DNA from: JBLNCE01 sp050260415
GTDB taxonomy: Bacteria; Bacillota; UBA4882; JAAYXC01
Length of the DNA stretch: 61,579 nt
Direction: 5' to 3'
Assembly (NCBI GenBank): GCA_050260415.1
Contig: JBLNCE010000009.1
Span: forward strand, 1-61,579
The position numbers were made by a program, and so were the translations under genes. Within the stretch, counting starts at the first letter, position 1, and every line of letters starts with the position of its first letter. The notes under the pieces were generated by a model. The model was not told the origin of the DNA, made no database searches, and saw only the letters and a program-made list of their open reading frames with translations. Positions 14,766-23,471 of the stretch are shown one piece after another.

Positions 14766-17057
14766 CTGCTGGACATCAACGGGCTCCTCCGCGTGCTCGA
14801 GGGTAACCCCTCGTACAACGGGCAGATCGTTTCCTGGCGCGTGACTCCCGCCCAGCCGGGGCGTTATACCGCCCCGGAGCAGCCGCTTCCCGCGCGCTTG
14901 GCCGCAAGACTATCGTCCCTCGGCATCACCTCGCTCTACGAGCACCAGACGGCTGCGCTTGAGGCGGTGCGCCGCGGCCAGAACGTGGTTGTCGAGACGC
15001 CGACGGCAAGCGGCAAGAGCCTCTGTTTTCACCTGCCCGTCCTCGAGGGGCTCGCCGCGGACCCGGACGCCCGGGCGCTCTATCTCTTCCCGACCAAGGC
15101 CCTGGCCCGCGATCAGCTGGGCAAGCTCGGCACCCTGGCGGACGGCGCGACGCCCATGGGCGTCTACGACGGCGATACACCCCGAAACGAGCGCAGACGG
15201 CTCCGCGAAGAAGCACGCCTCCTCCTGACCAATCCGGACCTGCTCCACCTCGGCATCCTTCCCTATCACCTTCAGTGGGGCGCGTTTTTTGCCAACCTTC
15301 GCTACGTGGTCGTGGACGAGATTCATACCTACCGGGGCGTCTTCGGCACGCATGTCGCCCACACGCTCCGGCGTTTGCGCCGCGTTGCCGCGGCGCACGG
15401 CGGCAACCCCCGATTCATCGCCGCCTCCGCCACCATTGCCAATCCGGCGGCGCATGCGGAAGCCCTCTTCGGAGCCCCGGTCAACCTGATCCGGGGCAAC
15501 GGCGCGCCCCGAGGCGAACGGGCCTTTGTGCTCTGGGACGCTTACCGAAGACAACGTAGCAAGCTGGGGCTCACACAGACGGCCTACCTCGAGGACGCCA
15601 CCTGGCTCCTGGCCGCATTACTGGGGCAAGGCGTGCGCACGATCGTCTTTACCCTCGCCCGCCAGGTAACGGAGTGGCTCCTCGTCTACCTCGCCCGCCA
15701 TCTCGAGGCGATCGGCCAAGCCTCATTGGCGGGCAAGGTCCGCGCCTATCGGGGCGGATACCTTCCGTCCGAAAGACGCGCCATCGAGCGGCAGCTATTT
15801 GACGGCGATCTCCTGGGCGTGGTGAGCACGAGCGCCCTGGAGCTGGGGGTGGACATCGGCGGACTGGAAGCCGCCGTCTTGGTCGGCTACCCCGGCACCA
15901 TGGCTTCACTCTGGCAGCAGGCCGGACGCGCCGGACGGGGCGGCGAACCATCGCTCGGCATCTTCATCCCCGGACCCAACTTGCTCGAACGCTACCTCCT
16001 CGGACACCCGGACTATTTCTTCGGCCGCCCCTTCGAACAGGTGTCCATTGACCCGGCCAATCTTTATATACTAGTGGACCATCTCAGCGCGGCCGCGTTT
16101 GAGTGGCCACTCTCGCGGGCGGACGAGGCGCTCTGGGGCGAATCGGCGTTGTCGCTGGCGGAATTGCTGGCGAGCGAGGGGCGTCTGACCGAGAACAAGC
16201 GCGAGGGCCGATGGTATTACGCCGGCGAAGGCTACCCGGCCAGCCGTGTCAGCCTGCGCGGCAGCAGCGGCCAGATTCGCCTGGTCGCGGGGGGCGAGAC
16301 GATCGGCACAATCGATGCCGCCGGCGCGCACAACCAGGTGCATCCCGGGGCGGTCTACCTGCACGGCGGCGAGACCTATCTCGTCTCGTCGCTGGATCTG
16401 GAGGGCAACTTTGCTCTCCTGGAACGGACCGGGGTGGATTATTATACCGAGGCCACGGAGACGACGGAAGTCCTAGTCGTCGAGGAACACGATCGCCGGG
16501 ACCTGGGTCAGTGCACGGCCCGGCTGGGCGAGGTCCGGGTTACCACCCAGGTGACCGGGTACCGGCGGCGGCAGACGGGCACCGGCGCGCTCGTGGGTGC
16601 CTATCCGCTCCAGCTCCCACCCCGCGCGATCGACACGGTGGCGTTCTGGCTCGCCTTTGCGCGCCCGCCCATCGAGGCCCTGGCCGGGCGGGGACTGGAC
16701 GCCGCGGGCGGGCTTCACGGCTTGGAACATCTGCTGATCGGCCTGATGCCGCTCTTGGTTCTCTGCGACCGTTGGGATGTCGGCGGGTCATCAACCCTGT
16801 TCCATCCCGACACAGGCGGGCCGTGCATCTTCGTGTACGACGCCGCCGCGGGCGGGATGGGTTTTGCCGAAAGGGCCTATAACGGCCTGCCGGAATTCAT
16901 CGCGCGCGCCGCCGAGGCCTTGGCCGCCTGCCCGTGCGCCCATGGCTGCCCGTCCTGCATCCAGAGCCCGAAATGCGGCAACCACAACCAGCCTCTGGAC
17001 AAGCGAGCGACAAAGGAGATCCTGGCGCGGGTGACGAATCAAAACGAGGGTCATTAG
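14766..17057 (+). CDS. mrfA: MrfA-type DEXH-box DNA helicase with DUF1998 domain
   Basis: A superfamily 2 helicase of the YprA/MrfA type, about 763 residues, implicated in B. subtilis in repair of mitomycin C damage. Motifs: I PTASGKS, II DEIHTYRG, III SATIAN, VI QQAGRAGRGG after STSALELGVDIGG. The C-terminal DUF1998 carries the Cys cluster CPCAHGCPSCIQSPKCGN, a likely zinc or Fe-S site. AGGAGG at 14750-14755 lies 10 bases before CTG 14766, and homologous sequence begins there, so CTG is the probable start. A TTG at 14679 adds 29 residues without a good site. mrfB follows 95 bases on. Confidence 0.88.
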   Translation: MLDINGLLRVLEGNPSYNGQIVSWRVTPAQPGRYTAPEQPLPARLAARLSSLGITSLYEHQTAALEAVRRGQNVVVETPTASGKSLCFHLPVLEGLAADPDARALYLFPTKALARDQLGKLGTLADGATPMGVYDGDTPRNERRRLREEARLLLTNPDLLHLGILPYHLQWGAFFANLRYVVVDEIHTYRGVFGTHVAHTLRRLRRVAAAHGGNPRFIAASATIANPAAHAEALFGAPVNLIRGNGAPRGERAFVLWDAYRRQRSKLGLTQTAYLEDATWLLAALLGQGVRTIVFTLARQVTEWLLVYLARHLEAIGQASLAGKVRAYRGGYLPSERRAIERQLFDGDLLGVVSTSALELGVDIGGLEAAVLVGYPGTMASLWQQAGRAGRGGEPSLGIFIPGPNLLERYLLGHPDYFFGRPFEQVSIDPANLYILVDHLSAAAFEWPLSRADEALWGESALSLAELLASEGRLTENKREGRWYYAGEGYPASRVSLRGSSGQIRLVAGGETIGTIDAAGAHNQVHPGAVYLHGGETYLVSSLDLEGNFALLERTGVDYYTEATETTEVLVVEEHDRRDLGQCTARLGEVRVTTQVTGYRRRQTGTGALVGAYPLQLPPRAIDTVAFWLAFARPPIEALAGRGLDAAGGLHGLEHLLIGLMPLLVLCDRWDVGGSSTLFHPDTGGPCIFVYDAAAGGMGFAERAYNGLPEFIARAAEALAACPCAHGCPSCIQSPKCGNHNQPLDKRATKEILARVTNQNEGH

Positions 17058-17152
17058 AAGAGGTTCTCCGGGGTCTATCACATTGCTCCTAAGAGCATAA
17101 CCTGGATCAACGCGTGTCCGATCGGAGTCTTGGAAAGGACGGGGTTTGGCGG

Positions 17153-18076
17153 ATGCCCCTTTCCTTGGAAAACCGGTTGCGCAACTTCAGAGCCGGCCGG
17201 CAGACGCCGAGCGCCGGGGCGCCCCCGCCGCTCATGGCGGACCTTCTGGGCGGGCTGGCGGTGGAGGACGGGGATGGCGCCTATTACTTAATCCGGCGGA
17301 CGTATCCCGGGTCGATCGAGCTGCCGCCCCCTCAACCAGAGGGGCTCAGGCGCAATTTGCGCCTGCTCTACGGCGTGGGACCTCGCACCGAAGAACGGCT
17401 GCGCGCGTTGGGGGTGGACACCCTCGATCAGCTGGCCGATCATGCGCGCTGGTCCGCTCAGGCCGGCGAGATCCTCCAGGCCATCGCGCTCAAGGACGTA
17501 CGGCACCTCCAGCGTAAAGGCGCCCGCGACAAGGACCTGCTCTCCTTCTTTACCCCGGAGGACCTTGTCTTCCTTGACATCGAGACCACCGGGCTATACA
17601 GCGTCCTGCCTTTGTTCCTGGTCGGCCTGCTCTACCTGGCGGAGGGTAAGCTTCATCTGGTGCAATTCCTGGCGAGGCATTTTGGCGAGGAACGGCCCCT
17701 CTTGGCGGCCGTCGCCGCGCATCTGCCCCGGTTCAAGATGATCGTGAGCTATAATGGGCGGGCCTTTGACCTTCCCTATCTGAGCGGACGCTTTATGGCG
17801 CACAAATTGGCCTGCCGCTTGGACCACATCCATCTAGATCTGCTGCGCCACGCGCGCCGCAAATATCGCGGCCTCTTACCGGACTGCCGCCTCTCCACCG
17901 TGGAGGCCGTAGCACTTGCATGTGGAGGACGGGCGGACGACGTGCCGGGTTATATGATCCCCGAACTCTATCACAAGTTCGTCCGGACCCAGGATCAAGC
18001 AATCATCCGGGGCATCGTCGAGCACAACGCCCAGGACCTTCTCGCCCTGGCAGGCTTGATCCGGCTGGTGGAGTGA
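17153..18076 (+). CDS. mrfB: MrfB-type exonuclease (RNase H-like, YprB family)
   Basis: DnaQ/RNase H-fold 3'-5' exonuclease partner of MrfA, about 307 residues. DEDD-type residues show as FLDIETTG (Asp and Glu), YNGRAFDLPYL (second Asp region) and a C-terminal HNAQDLLALA Asp. A helix-hairpin-helix-like LLYGVGPRTEERLRALGV precedes the nuclease domain. The ATG at 17153 gives the natural N terminus MPLSLENRLRNF; a GTG at 17114 is possible. Gene order mrfA-mrfB matches Bacillus, supporting a joint role in excision of DNA crosslinks or adducts. Confidence 0.85.
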   Translation: MPLSLENRLRNFRAGRQTPSAGAPPPLMADLLGGLAVEDGDGAYYLIRRTYPGSIELPPPQPEGLRRNLRLLYGVGPRTEERLRALGVDTLDQLADHARWSAQAGEILQAIALKDVRHLQRKGARDKDLLSFFTPEDLVFLDIETTGLYSVLPLFLVGLLYLAEGKLHLVQFLARHFGEERPLLAAVAAHLPRFKMIVSYNGRAFDLPYLSGRFMAHKLACRLDHIHLDLLRHARRKYRGLLPDCRLSTVEAVALACGGRADDVPGYMIPELYHKFVRTQDQAIIRGIVEHNAQDLLALAGLIRLVE

Positions 18077-18101
18077 ATAAAACCCAGGAGGGGAAGACCA
18101 C

Positions 18102-19322
18102 GTGCCATCGGAGGAGATCGAACTAGCCGGCCACATCATCGACTCGCTCATCCTGCCGCGGGTGCTCGACACCATCCTCGACCTCGAGTGCGATTTCAAC
18201 ATCGAGGCCTTTCAGGTCGGCGTGCAAAAGACCGACCCCAGCTACGCCCGTTTGCGCGTGAGCGCGCCTACGCCCGAGAAGCTGTCGGAGCTGATCGAGA
18301 GCGTACAGCGTCTAGGAGCGGCGGTGGTCGAACGCCGTCCGGTCCGCCTGGTTCCGGCCGAGGTGGACGGGGTTTTTCCGCGCGGATTCTACGCGACCAC
18401 GAATCTGGAGACATGGATCTACCTGGATGGAACTTGGGTCAAGGTGGACAACGCGGAGATGGACTGCGGCATCGTCTATGATCCCGTTTCCGGCCGGGCG
18501 CGCGCCCTCAGAGTGGCCAAGGTAAAGCGCGGCGATCTCGTGGTGGTCGGCCATGAAGGGGTGCGGGTCACCGCGCTTGAGCGTTCGCGGGCCAAAGAGG
18601 CGTTTGAGTTTATGACCAGCCAGGCGTCGTCGGAAAAGCCGAAACAGGTCCTCATCCACGAGGTGGCGCAAGCCATTCGCGCCACGCGGGACGCCGGCCG
18701 TAAAATCCTTTTCGTGGCGGGCCCCGCCGTAATCCACACCGGTTGTGGACGGTATCTGACGCGCCTGATCGAGGCTGGTTTCCTGCAGGTACTTTTCGCT
18801 GGGAACGCCCTGGCCGTGCATGACATCGAGTCCGCCCTGTATGGCACGTCCCTCGGCGTCTCCCTTGCCACCGGCGCCGTGCAAAGCGGCGGGCACGAGC
18901 ATCACCTGCGGGCGATCAATGAGATCCGGCGGGCTGGTTCGATACCGGCCGCCGTGGCCCAGGGCTTTCTGACCCAGGGTGTGATGCACGCCTGCGTGAC
19001 GCACGGGGTGGATTATGTCCTCGCCGGTTCCATCCGCGACGACGGTCCCCTGCCGGATGTCATCACGGACGTTGTCGCGGCGCAGGATGCCATGCGGGCC
19101 AAGCTGGACGGGGTGGGTCTGGTGGTCGCCCTGGCCTCGATGCTGCATACGATCGCCACCGGCAATATGCTGCCGGCCGGCGTCCGTTTCATCGCGGTGG
19201 ACATCAACCCCGCCGTCGCGACCAAGCTCGCGGACAGGGGCAGTTTTCAGAATATCGGGATCGTTACGGACGTGGAGTCCTTCCTGCGCGATCTCTGTGA
19301 GGCTTTGGCCCCGCTATCGTAG
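18102..19322 (+). CDS. LOR/SDH-type protein (TIGR00300 family), possible ornithine cyclodeaminase
   Basis: A 406-residue protein of the family named after the LOR/SDH bifunctional enzyme. The N-terminal GHIIDSLILPRVLDTILDL and KTDPSYARLRVSA form the small conserved domain. The second half has a Rossmann-like region (FVAGPAVIHTGCG) and a nucleotide-handling core (TGAVQSGGHEHHLRAINEIRR). Archaeal members have been described as ornithine cyclodeaminases making proline; that this one does so is inference. It starts at GTG with AGGAGG 10 bases upstream, 25 bases after mrfB. No saccharopine pathway gene adjoins it. Confidence 0.75.
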   Translation: MPSEEIELAGHIIDSLILPRVLDTILDLECDFNIEAFQVGVQKTDPSYARLRVSAPTPEKLSELIESVQRLGAAVVERRPVRLVPAEVDGVFPRGFYATTNLETWIYLDGTWVKVDNAEMDCGIVYDPVSGRARALRVAKVKRGDLVVVGHEGVRVTALERSRAKEAFEFMTSQASSEKPKQVLIHEVAQAIRATRDAGRKILFVAGPAVIHTGCGRYLTRLIEAGFLQVLFAGNALAVHDIESALYGTSLGVSLATGAVQSGGHEHHLRAINEIRRAGSIPAAVAQGFLTQGVMHACVTHGVDYVLAGSIRDDGPLPDVITDVVAAQDAMRAKLDGVGLVVALASMLHTIATGNMLPAGVRFIAVDINPAVATKLADRGSFQNIGIVTDVESFLRDLCEALAPLS

Positions 19323-19343
19323 GATGAGAACAGGAGGCCCGCG

Positions 19344-20513
19344 ATGAGGATTGCCGTCTACACCAACGCTTATAAGCCGGTCATCAACGGTGTCGTGAAC
19401 GCCATTGCCCTTTTCCGTCAGGGTCTAATGGCCCAGGGACACGAGGTCGTCATTTTTGCGCCGGATTATTACGGCTATCACGACCAGGAGACGGGCATCT
19501 TCCGCTATCCCGCCGTGGATCTGACGCGAAAGGTCAGGTTCCCCGTGGCCGTGCCCTGGTCGCCCCGCCTCTGCCGGGCCTTGAAGGAATTCGGGCCGGA
19601 CATCATCCACACCCATCATCCTTTCGTCCTCGGGCCGCTGGCGCTCCGCATGGCGAGACACCTGAGGGTGCCGCTGGTCTTTACTTTTCACACCCAGTAC
19701 GAGCAATACGCGCACTATGTCCCCCTGAATCAGAACCTGGTCAAACGGTTGACGCGCCGCCGCATCGTACAGTTCGCACAGGCGGCCGACGTGGTGACGA
19801 CCCCGGCCGAGTCGATCCGGGATCTGCTGCACGAATACGGGGTGACCAAAGAGATCCAGATCCTGCCCAACCCCATCGACCTTTCGGGGTTCACGCTCCA
19901 GGAGGGTGAGACGGTACGGAGACAACTCGGCCTCTCCCCCGGCGACCTGGTCCTGATCTCCGTCGGCCGGCTCGGGGTGGAGAAGAATCTGGCTTTTATG
20001 GTGGAAGCGTTTGCCCTCATGTGCACACTTTCGCCGGAAATGCCGCTTCGTCTGGTTTTGGTGGGTTCCGGACCCGAAGAGGCACGGCTCAGGGAAATAG
20101 GCGCCAAGCACGGGCTCGGCGACCGGCTGATCCTGCCCGGCTCCGTGCCCTACCCGGCCATCCCGTCATACCTAGCCGCGGCAGACCTCTTCGTCATGAG
20201 TTCGGTCTCGGAGGTTAAGCCGCTCGTATTGCTGGAGGCGATGGCCGCCGGCCTCCCGGTGGTCGCGGTGCGCGCCTCCGGCGCGGTGGATACGGTCACC
20301 GACGGCCGGGAGGGCGTCCTGACCGGCATGGACCGCGAGGAGTTCGCGCGCGCCGCCCTGGATCTGCTCGGCGACGGCGGCAAACGCGCGGAGATGAGCA
20401 AACGGGCCGTTGCGACCGTGGCCCGCTACTCGCTGGACAAAGTCAGCGGGCAACTGCTCTCCATCTATGAAGCGGCGGTATCCACCCGGGGAATGGGGAG
20501 GGAAACGCCGTGA
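19344..20513 (+). CDS. GT4-family glycosyltransferase (diacylglycerol glucosyltransferase-like)
   Basis: A 389-residue GT-B enzyme. The N-terminal domain has MRIAVYTNAYKPVINGVVNA and the donor/acceptor-facing HTHHPFVLG. The C-terminal domain has SVGRLGVEKN and the EX7E motif in the LLEAMAAGLPVVAV region, which binds the nucleotide sugar. The N-terminal YxPxxNGV pattern and length match 1,2-diacylglycerol 3-glucosyltransferases and phosphatidylinositol mannosyltransferase-like enzymes, so glycolipid synthesis at the membrane is likely. AGGAGG precedes the ATG. Its stop overlaps the next start (GTGA). Confidence 0.8.
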   Translation: MRIAVYTNAYKPVINGVVNAIALFRQGLMAQGHEVVIFAPDYYGYHDQETGIFRYPAVDLTRKVRFPVAVPWSPRLCRALKEFGPDIIHTHHPFVLGPLALRMARHLRVPLVFTFHTQYEQYAHYVPLNQNLVKRLTRRRIVQFAQAADVVTTPAESIRDLLHEYGVTKEIQILPNPIDLSGFTLQEGETVRRQLGLSPGDLVLISVGRLGVEKNLAFMVEAFALMCTLSPEMPLRLVLVGSGPEEARLREIGAKHGLGDRLILPGSVPYPAIPSYLAAADLFVMSSVSEVKPLVLLEAMAAGLPVVAVRASGAVDTVTDGREGVLTGMDREEFARAALDLLGDGGKRAEMSKRAVATVARYSLDKVSGQLLSIYEAAVSTRGMGRETP

Positions 20514-21004
20514 TCGAGCGGCCCAGTAAAGAGGAGTATTACCTGCGCCTGGCGGAGGCGGTCTCGGCGCGCAGCACTTGCCTCCGCCGCCGTTTTGGGG
20601 CGGTGATCGTCAAGGATGACCAGATCATAAGCACGGGTTATGCCGGCGCGCCTAGGGGGACGCCGAACTGTCTGGAACTCGGCGTATGCCCCCGTGAAAA
20701 GGCAGGCATCCCCGCGGGCCAACGCTATGAACTCTGCCGCAGCGTACACGCGGAGGCGAATGCCATCATTCACGCGGCCCGCCGCGATATGCTGGGGGGG
20801 ACGCTCTATCTGGCCTGCGTCAACGCCAGGAGTGGCGAACTCGTTCCGGGAACCAGACCCTGCAAGATGTGCACCAGGTTGATCATCAACGCGGGGCTGA
20901 AAGAGGTCTTTGTGCGCGAGGAACCGAACCGTTTCTCACATTATCTCGTGGCGGACTGGGTCAGACAGGACACGGGCCTCGCGGATCCGGAGTCGGGCTA
21001 TTAG
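20510..21004 (+). CDS. dCMP deaminase (ComEB-like)
   Basis: A 164-residue zinc deaminase turning dCMP into dUMP for thymidylate synthesis. The zinc site is HAEANAI (His plus the catalytic Glu) and PCKMCTRLI (two Cys). An extra N-terminal Cys/His region (STCLRRRFGAVIVKDD, NCLELGVCPRE) matches the ComEB/dCMP deaminase group rather than simple cytidine deaminases. The GTG start overlaps the stop of the glycosyltransferase by 4 bases, so the two are co-translated although functionally unrelated. Confidence 0.88.
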   Translation: MIERPSKEEYYLRLAEAVSARSTCLRRRFGAVIVKDDQIISTGYAGAPRGTPNCLELGVCPREKAGIPAGQRYELCRSVHAEANAIIHAARRDMLGGTLYLACVNARSGELVPGTRPCKMCTRLIINAGLKEVFVREEPNRFSHYLVADWVRQDTGLADPESGY

Positions 21005-21083
21005 CCTAACCGCGCCCGGGGACGGCCTCCCGCCGGCCGGTGTATGATGAAGGGTAGGCGCATATCACCGGGAGAAGAGAACC

Positions 21084-21692
21084 GTGGCCAAAGCCAATCA
21101 GCCGGAATACCGGGCGAAAGCCTTTCTCTGCCCGCACTGCGGCACCGTCGCCCAGCAGGAATGGCAGGATCTCATATGCTACCATCCGGAGGAGCACTGC
21201 GAGCACCTCCCCGAACTCAAGCGCGCCGTCTGTCTCGGTTGCGGCAAGTTCTCCCTCTGGTACGGGCCGCGCATGCTCTTCCCGGAACGCGACGTCGTCC
21301 CGTCGCCGAATGCGGACCTGCCCGCCAGAGTTAGGGAAGGATACCTCGAGGCCAAGGCGATCCTGAACCGCTCACCGCGCAGTGCCGCCGCGATCTTGCG
21401 GCTCTGTCTGAGCGAATTCTGCAAAACCCTGGGCGGAAAGGCAGGCAATCTCGAGCGGACCCTCGACGCGCTCGTCAAGAAGGGGCTCCCGGCAGAGATA
21501 CGGGAGGGGCTCCGCCTCATGCGCGTGCTGGGCAAGGACGCGCTCAAGCCGGGGCTGATCGACCGGGAAGACGACGAAGCGACCGCGATCAAGCTGTTCG
21601 AAGCCCTCAATCTGATCGCCGACCATACGATCACGCGCCCCAAACAGGCGGCAAGCTTCCTGCGGACTCTCCCGCGCCGCATGCCCAAATAA
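21084..21692 (+). CDS. DUF4145 protein with N-terminal zinc ribbon
   Basis: A 202-residue protein. A zinc ribbon (CPHCG near residue 16 and CLGCGK near residue 50) is followed by a helical DUF4145 domain (about 70-190; AKAILNRSPRSAAAILRLCL is the characteristic first helix). DUF4145 proteins are often found alone or with restriction-type systems, and the function is unsettled. It starts at GTG with GGAGAAGAG upstream. The two Cys pairs are intact. There is no defence gene beside it, so I make no defence claim. Confidence 0.78.
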   Translation: MAKANQPEYRAKAFLCPHCGTVAQQEWQDLICYHPEEHCEHLPELKRAVCLGCGKFSLWYGPRMLFPERDVVPSPNADLPARVREGYLEAKAILNRSPRSAAAILRLCLSEFCKTLGGKAGNLERTLDALVKKGLPAEIREGLRLMRVLGKDALKPGLIDREDDEATAIKLFEALNLIADHTITRPKQAASFLRTLPRRMPK

Positions 21693-21863
21693 ACATGACT
21701 TATTGGCATGGGTGCCGCGGCGGCCACCAAGCATGGGACAAGCCTCAGATTCGAGCCGCAGAAAACCGGGGGTTCACACGGCTTCTAGATAATTGGCGGG
21801 AGATTTCCCGATCGAGATTGAACACCTGGATGGATCCCCGACAACGCAAGGAGTGGAAAGTAG

Positions 21864-22343
21864 ATGCCCGAAGAACTGAGCCCCAATGCGCGCAAGATCC
21901 AAGACGTCCTCGCCGGCCTGGGCCTATCCTGCCAGGTGGTCGAGCTACCGGCCAGCACGCGCACGGCCCAGGAGGCGGCGCAGGCCATCGGCTGCCGCGT
22001 GGAGCAGATCGTCAAGTCGCTCGTCTTCCAGGGGCGCGAGACGAACCGGCCCATTCTGGTCATGACCGGCGGCGGCAACTGCGTCAACGAGACCCGGCTG
22101 GCGGCGTTGTCCGGCGAACCGGTTCAGAAGGCGGATGCGGATTTCGTCCGGGCCAAGACCGGCTACGCGATCGGTGGCGTCCCGCCGGTCGGCCACGTCG
22201 AGACCCCGGTCACGTTCATCGACGAAGACCTCCTGGCGCATGGGGAAATCTGGGCGGCCGCCGGCACGCCGAACGCGGTTTTCAAGCTCACGCCGGCGGA
22301 CTTGCGGAGGATTACTGGCGGCCGCGTCGCGGGAATCAAATGA
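21864..22343 (+). CDS. YbaK/EbsC-family aminoacyl-tRNA deacylase
   Basis: A 159-residue trans-editing protein that hydrolyses mischarged tRNA (Cys- or Ala-tRNAPro type). The conserved catalytic Lys is in IVKSLVFQG, with the GGNCVNETRLA and GYAIGGVPPVGH loops and FIDEDLL of the fold. Length is normal. The ATG follows AAGGAG. It is separated from the DUF4145 gene by about 170 bases with no feature seen, and converges on the gene at 22391. Confidence 0.87.
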   Translation: MPEELSPNARKIQDVLAGLGLSCQVVELPASTRTAQEAAQAIGCRVEQIVKSLVFQGRETNRPILVMTGGGNCVNETRLAALSGEPVQKADADFVRAKTGYAIGGVPPVGHVETPVTFIDEDLLAHGEIWAAAGTPNAVFKLTPADLRRITGGRVAGIK

Positions 22344-22390
22344 GCGCGGACGGGGCGCGCGACATGGTACGGCGATTATCGTCGCTCAAT

Positions 22391-23254
22391 TTACATCTTG
22401 GCTTTGAATTCGGCGGCCAGATCAGGATAGGCGATCTTTAGGTACTCCTTCAGGGCTTGGAGATTCATCTCCGCGGGCGGTTTGGCGAGTTCCGCTTCAA
22501 AGGCCGCCACGGCCTGCGCGTTCTTGGCGGAGGCCTTGATAATCTTGAAGAATACCGTTCCCTCGATCACTTTTTCCGCCACCACGTCCTCGTTCTTACC
22601 GCGGTTGGCCCCTATACCATCGATCTCGTAGAGCACGGACAGGAAGTAAACCTTATCCACCACACCGAGGATCTCCGCGATGCCAGCGTCGATGTTCTTG
22701 GTGTTCTTGGCCTTGACCGCGTCCTCCAGATATGTGAAGGCGAAAAGCACCCGGTCCTGGAAGAGCCTCTGCGAACCGACGTAGTCGCCGCGCCGTAAGG
22801 CGGTATTCTCGATGCCGCCATAGAGGGCTTTCGCGGCCTTGAGGCTGGCCAGGGCCGCCGCGGTGTTGTTGGACTGGGTCTTGACCTTGTTCAAGGACCG
22901 CTCCATGAGCGCCACGAAGGCCCGTTGGGCGCTCTTTTCCACTCCCTGCAAGAGCGGCAGCTTGACCGGGGCTTTCTCGGCGCGCGCGAGGTAGCCGTCT
23001 GCCTCTTGCCTGAGGCCGGGCAGGATCGCTTCCGCCTCCAAGAAGAGGGGGCTCAGCGCGGCATAGAGCTCTTTGATCTTCGGGAAGTCGAGCGGCTTGG
23101 CGCTCCTTTGCTCCACCAGTTTCAGATAGGACTGCACCACTTCCCCGATGCGCGCCGGGTCATCGCTGAAGGCGGCCCAGGTCAGACACGAGAGCGCCAC
23201 AGCCAGAACAACGGCTATACCGATCGCAGATCTGTGGCCTTGGAAGAGTTTCAT
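22391..23254 (-). CDS. secreted or lipid-facing helical hypothetical protein
   Basis: A 287-residue protein with an N-terminal signal or anchor (SAIGIAVVLAVALSCLTWAA) and an otherwise all-helical, Ala/Lys-rich body. GAAGGG lies 9 bases before the ATG at 23254; a longer reading upstream runs through a TATCGG repeat and is not coding. I recognise no domain. It is the last minus-strand gene of the block that includes the radical SAM cluster, but about 220 bases and a heptamer array separate it from 23472, so co-transcription is uncertain. Confidence 0.7.
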   Translation of the reverse strand: MKLFQGHRSAIGIAVVLAVALSCLTWAAFSDDPARIGEVVQSYLKLVEQRSAKPLDFPKIKELYAALSPLFLEAEAILPGLRQEADGYLARAEKAPVKLPLLQGVEKSAQRAFVALMERSLNKVKTQSNNTAAALASLKAAKALYGGIENTALRRGDYVGSQRLFQDRVLFAFTYLEDAVKAKNTKNIDAGIAEILGVVDKVYFLSVLYEIDGIGANRGKNEDVVAEKVIEGTVFFKIIKASAKNAQAVAAFEAELAKPPAEMNLQALKEYLKIAYPDLAAEFKAKM

Positions 23255-23424
23255 GATTACCATCCCTTCATTTAGATTATTCTGACACAGCGGCCCATGT
23301 CTTGAAAAAAGGTCAATCGGGGTTGGTATCGGTATCGGCATCGGTATCGAGAATAAACCGCGCTCGAAATCCATGAAAATCTTACGACCCCGATTCCGAC
23401 CCCGATATAGTTACGGTTGACAAG
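23255..23424. repeat. simple GGTATC/CGGTAT low-complexity patch upstream of 22391-23254
   Basis: 23310-23350 holds GGTATCGGTATCGGCATCGG units, partly mirrored by CCCGATTCCGACCCCGATA at 23391-23408. A similar ATCGG-rich stretch occurs at 2527-2605. No gene is seen. Confidence 0.5.
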
Positions 23425-23471
23425 TTTGCCTTCGCCTGTTGCCTATTGCCTCATTGCCTATTGCCTATTTG
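23425..23471 (-). repeat. GGCAATA-type heptamer array, copy 2
   Basis: Immediately after the stop codon of the 23472-25751 gene, about six 7-base units (GGCAATA, GGCAATG, GGCAACA) run on the minus strand. It is the same family as the arrays at 8041-8147 and 56171-56239. Confidence 0.75.

Noticed and set aside
21084..21692. DUF4145 protein as part of a defence island
   Set aside because: No restriction, toxin or other defence gene is nearby, so context gives no support.
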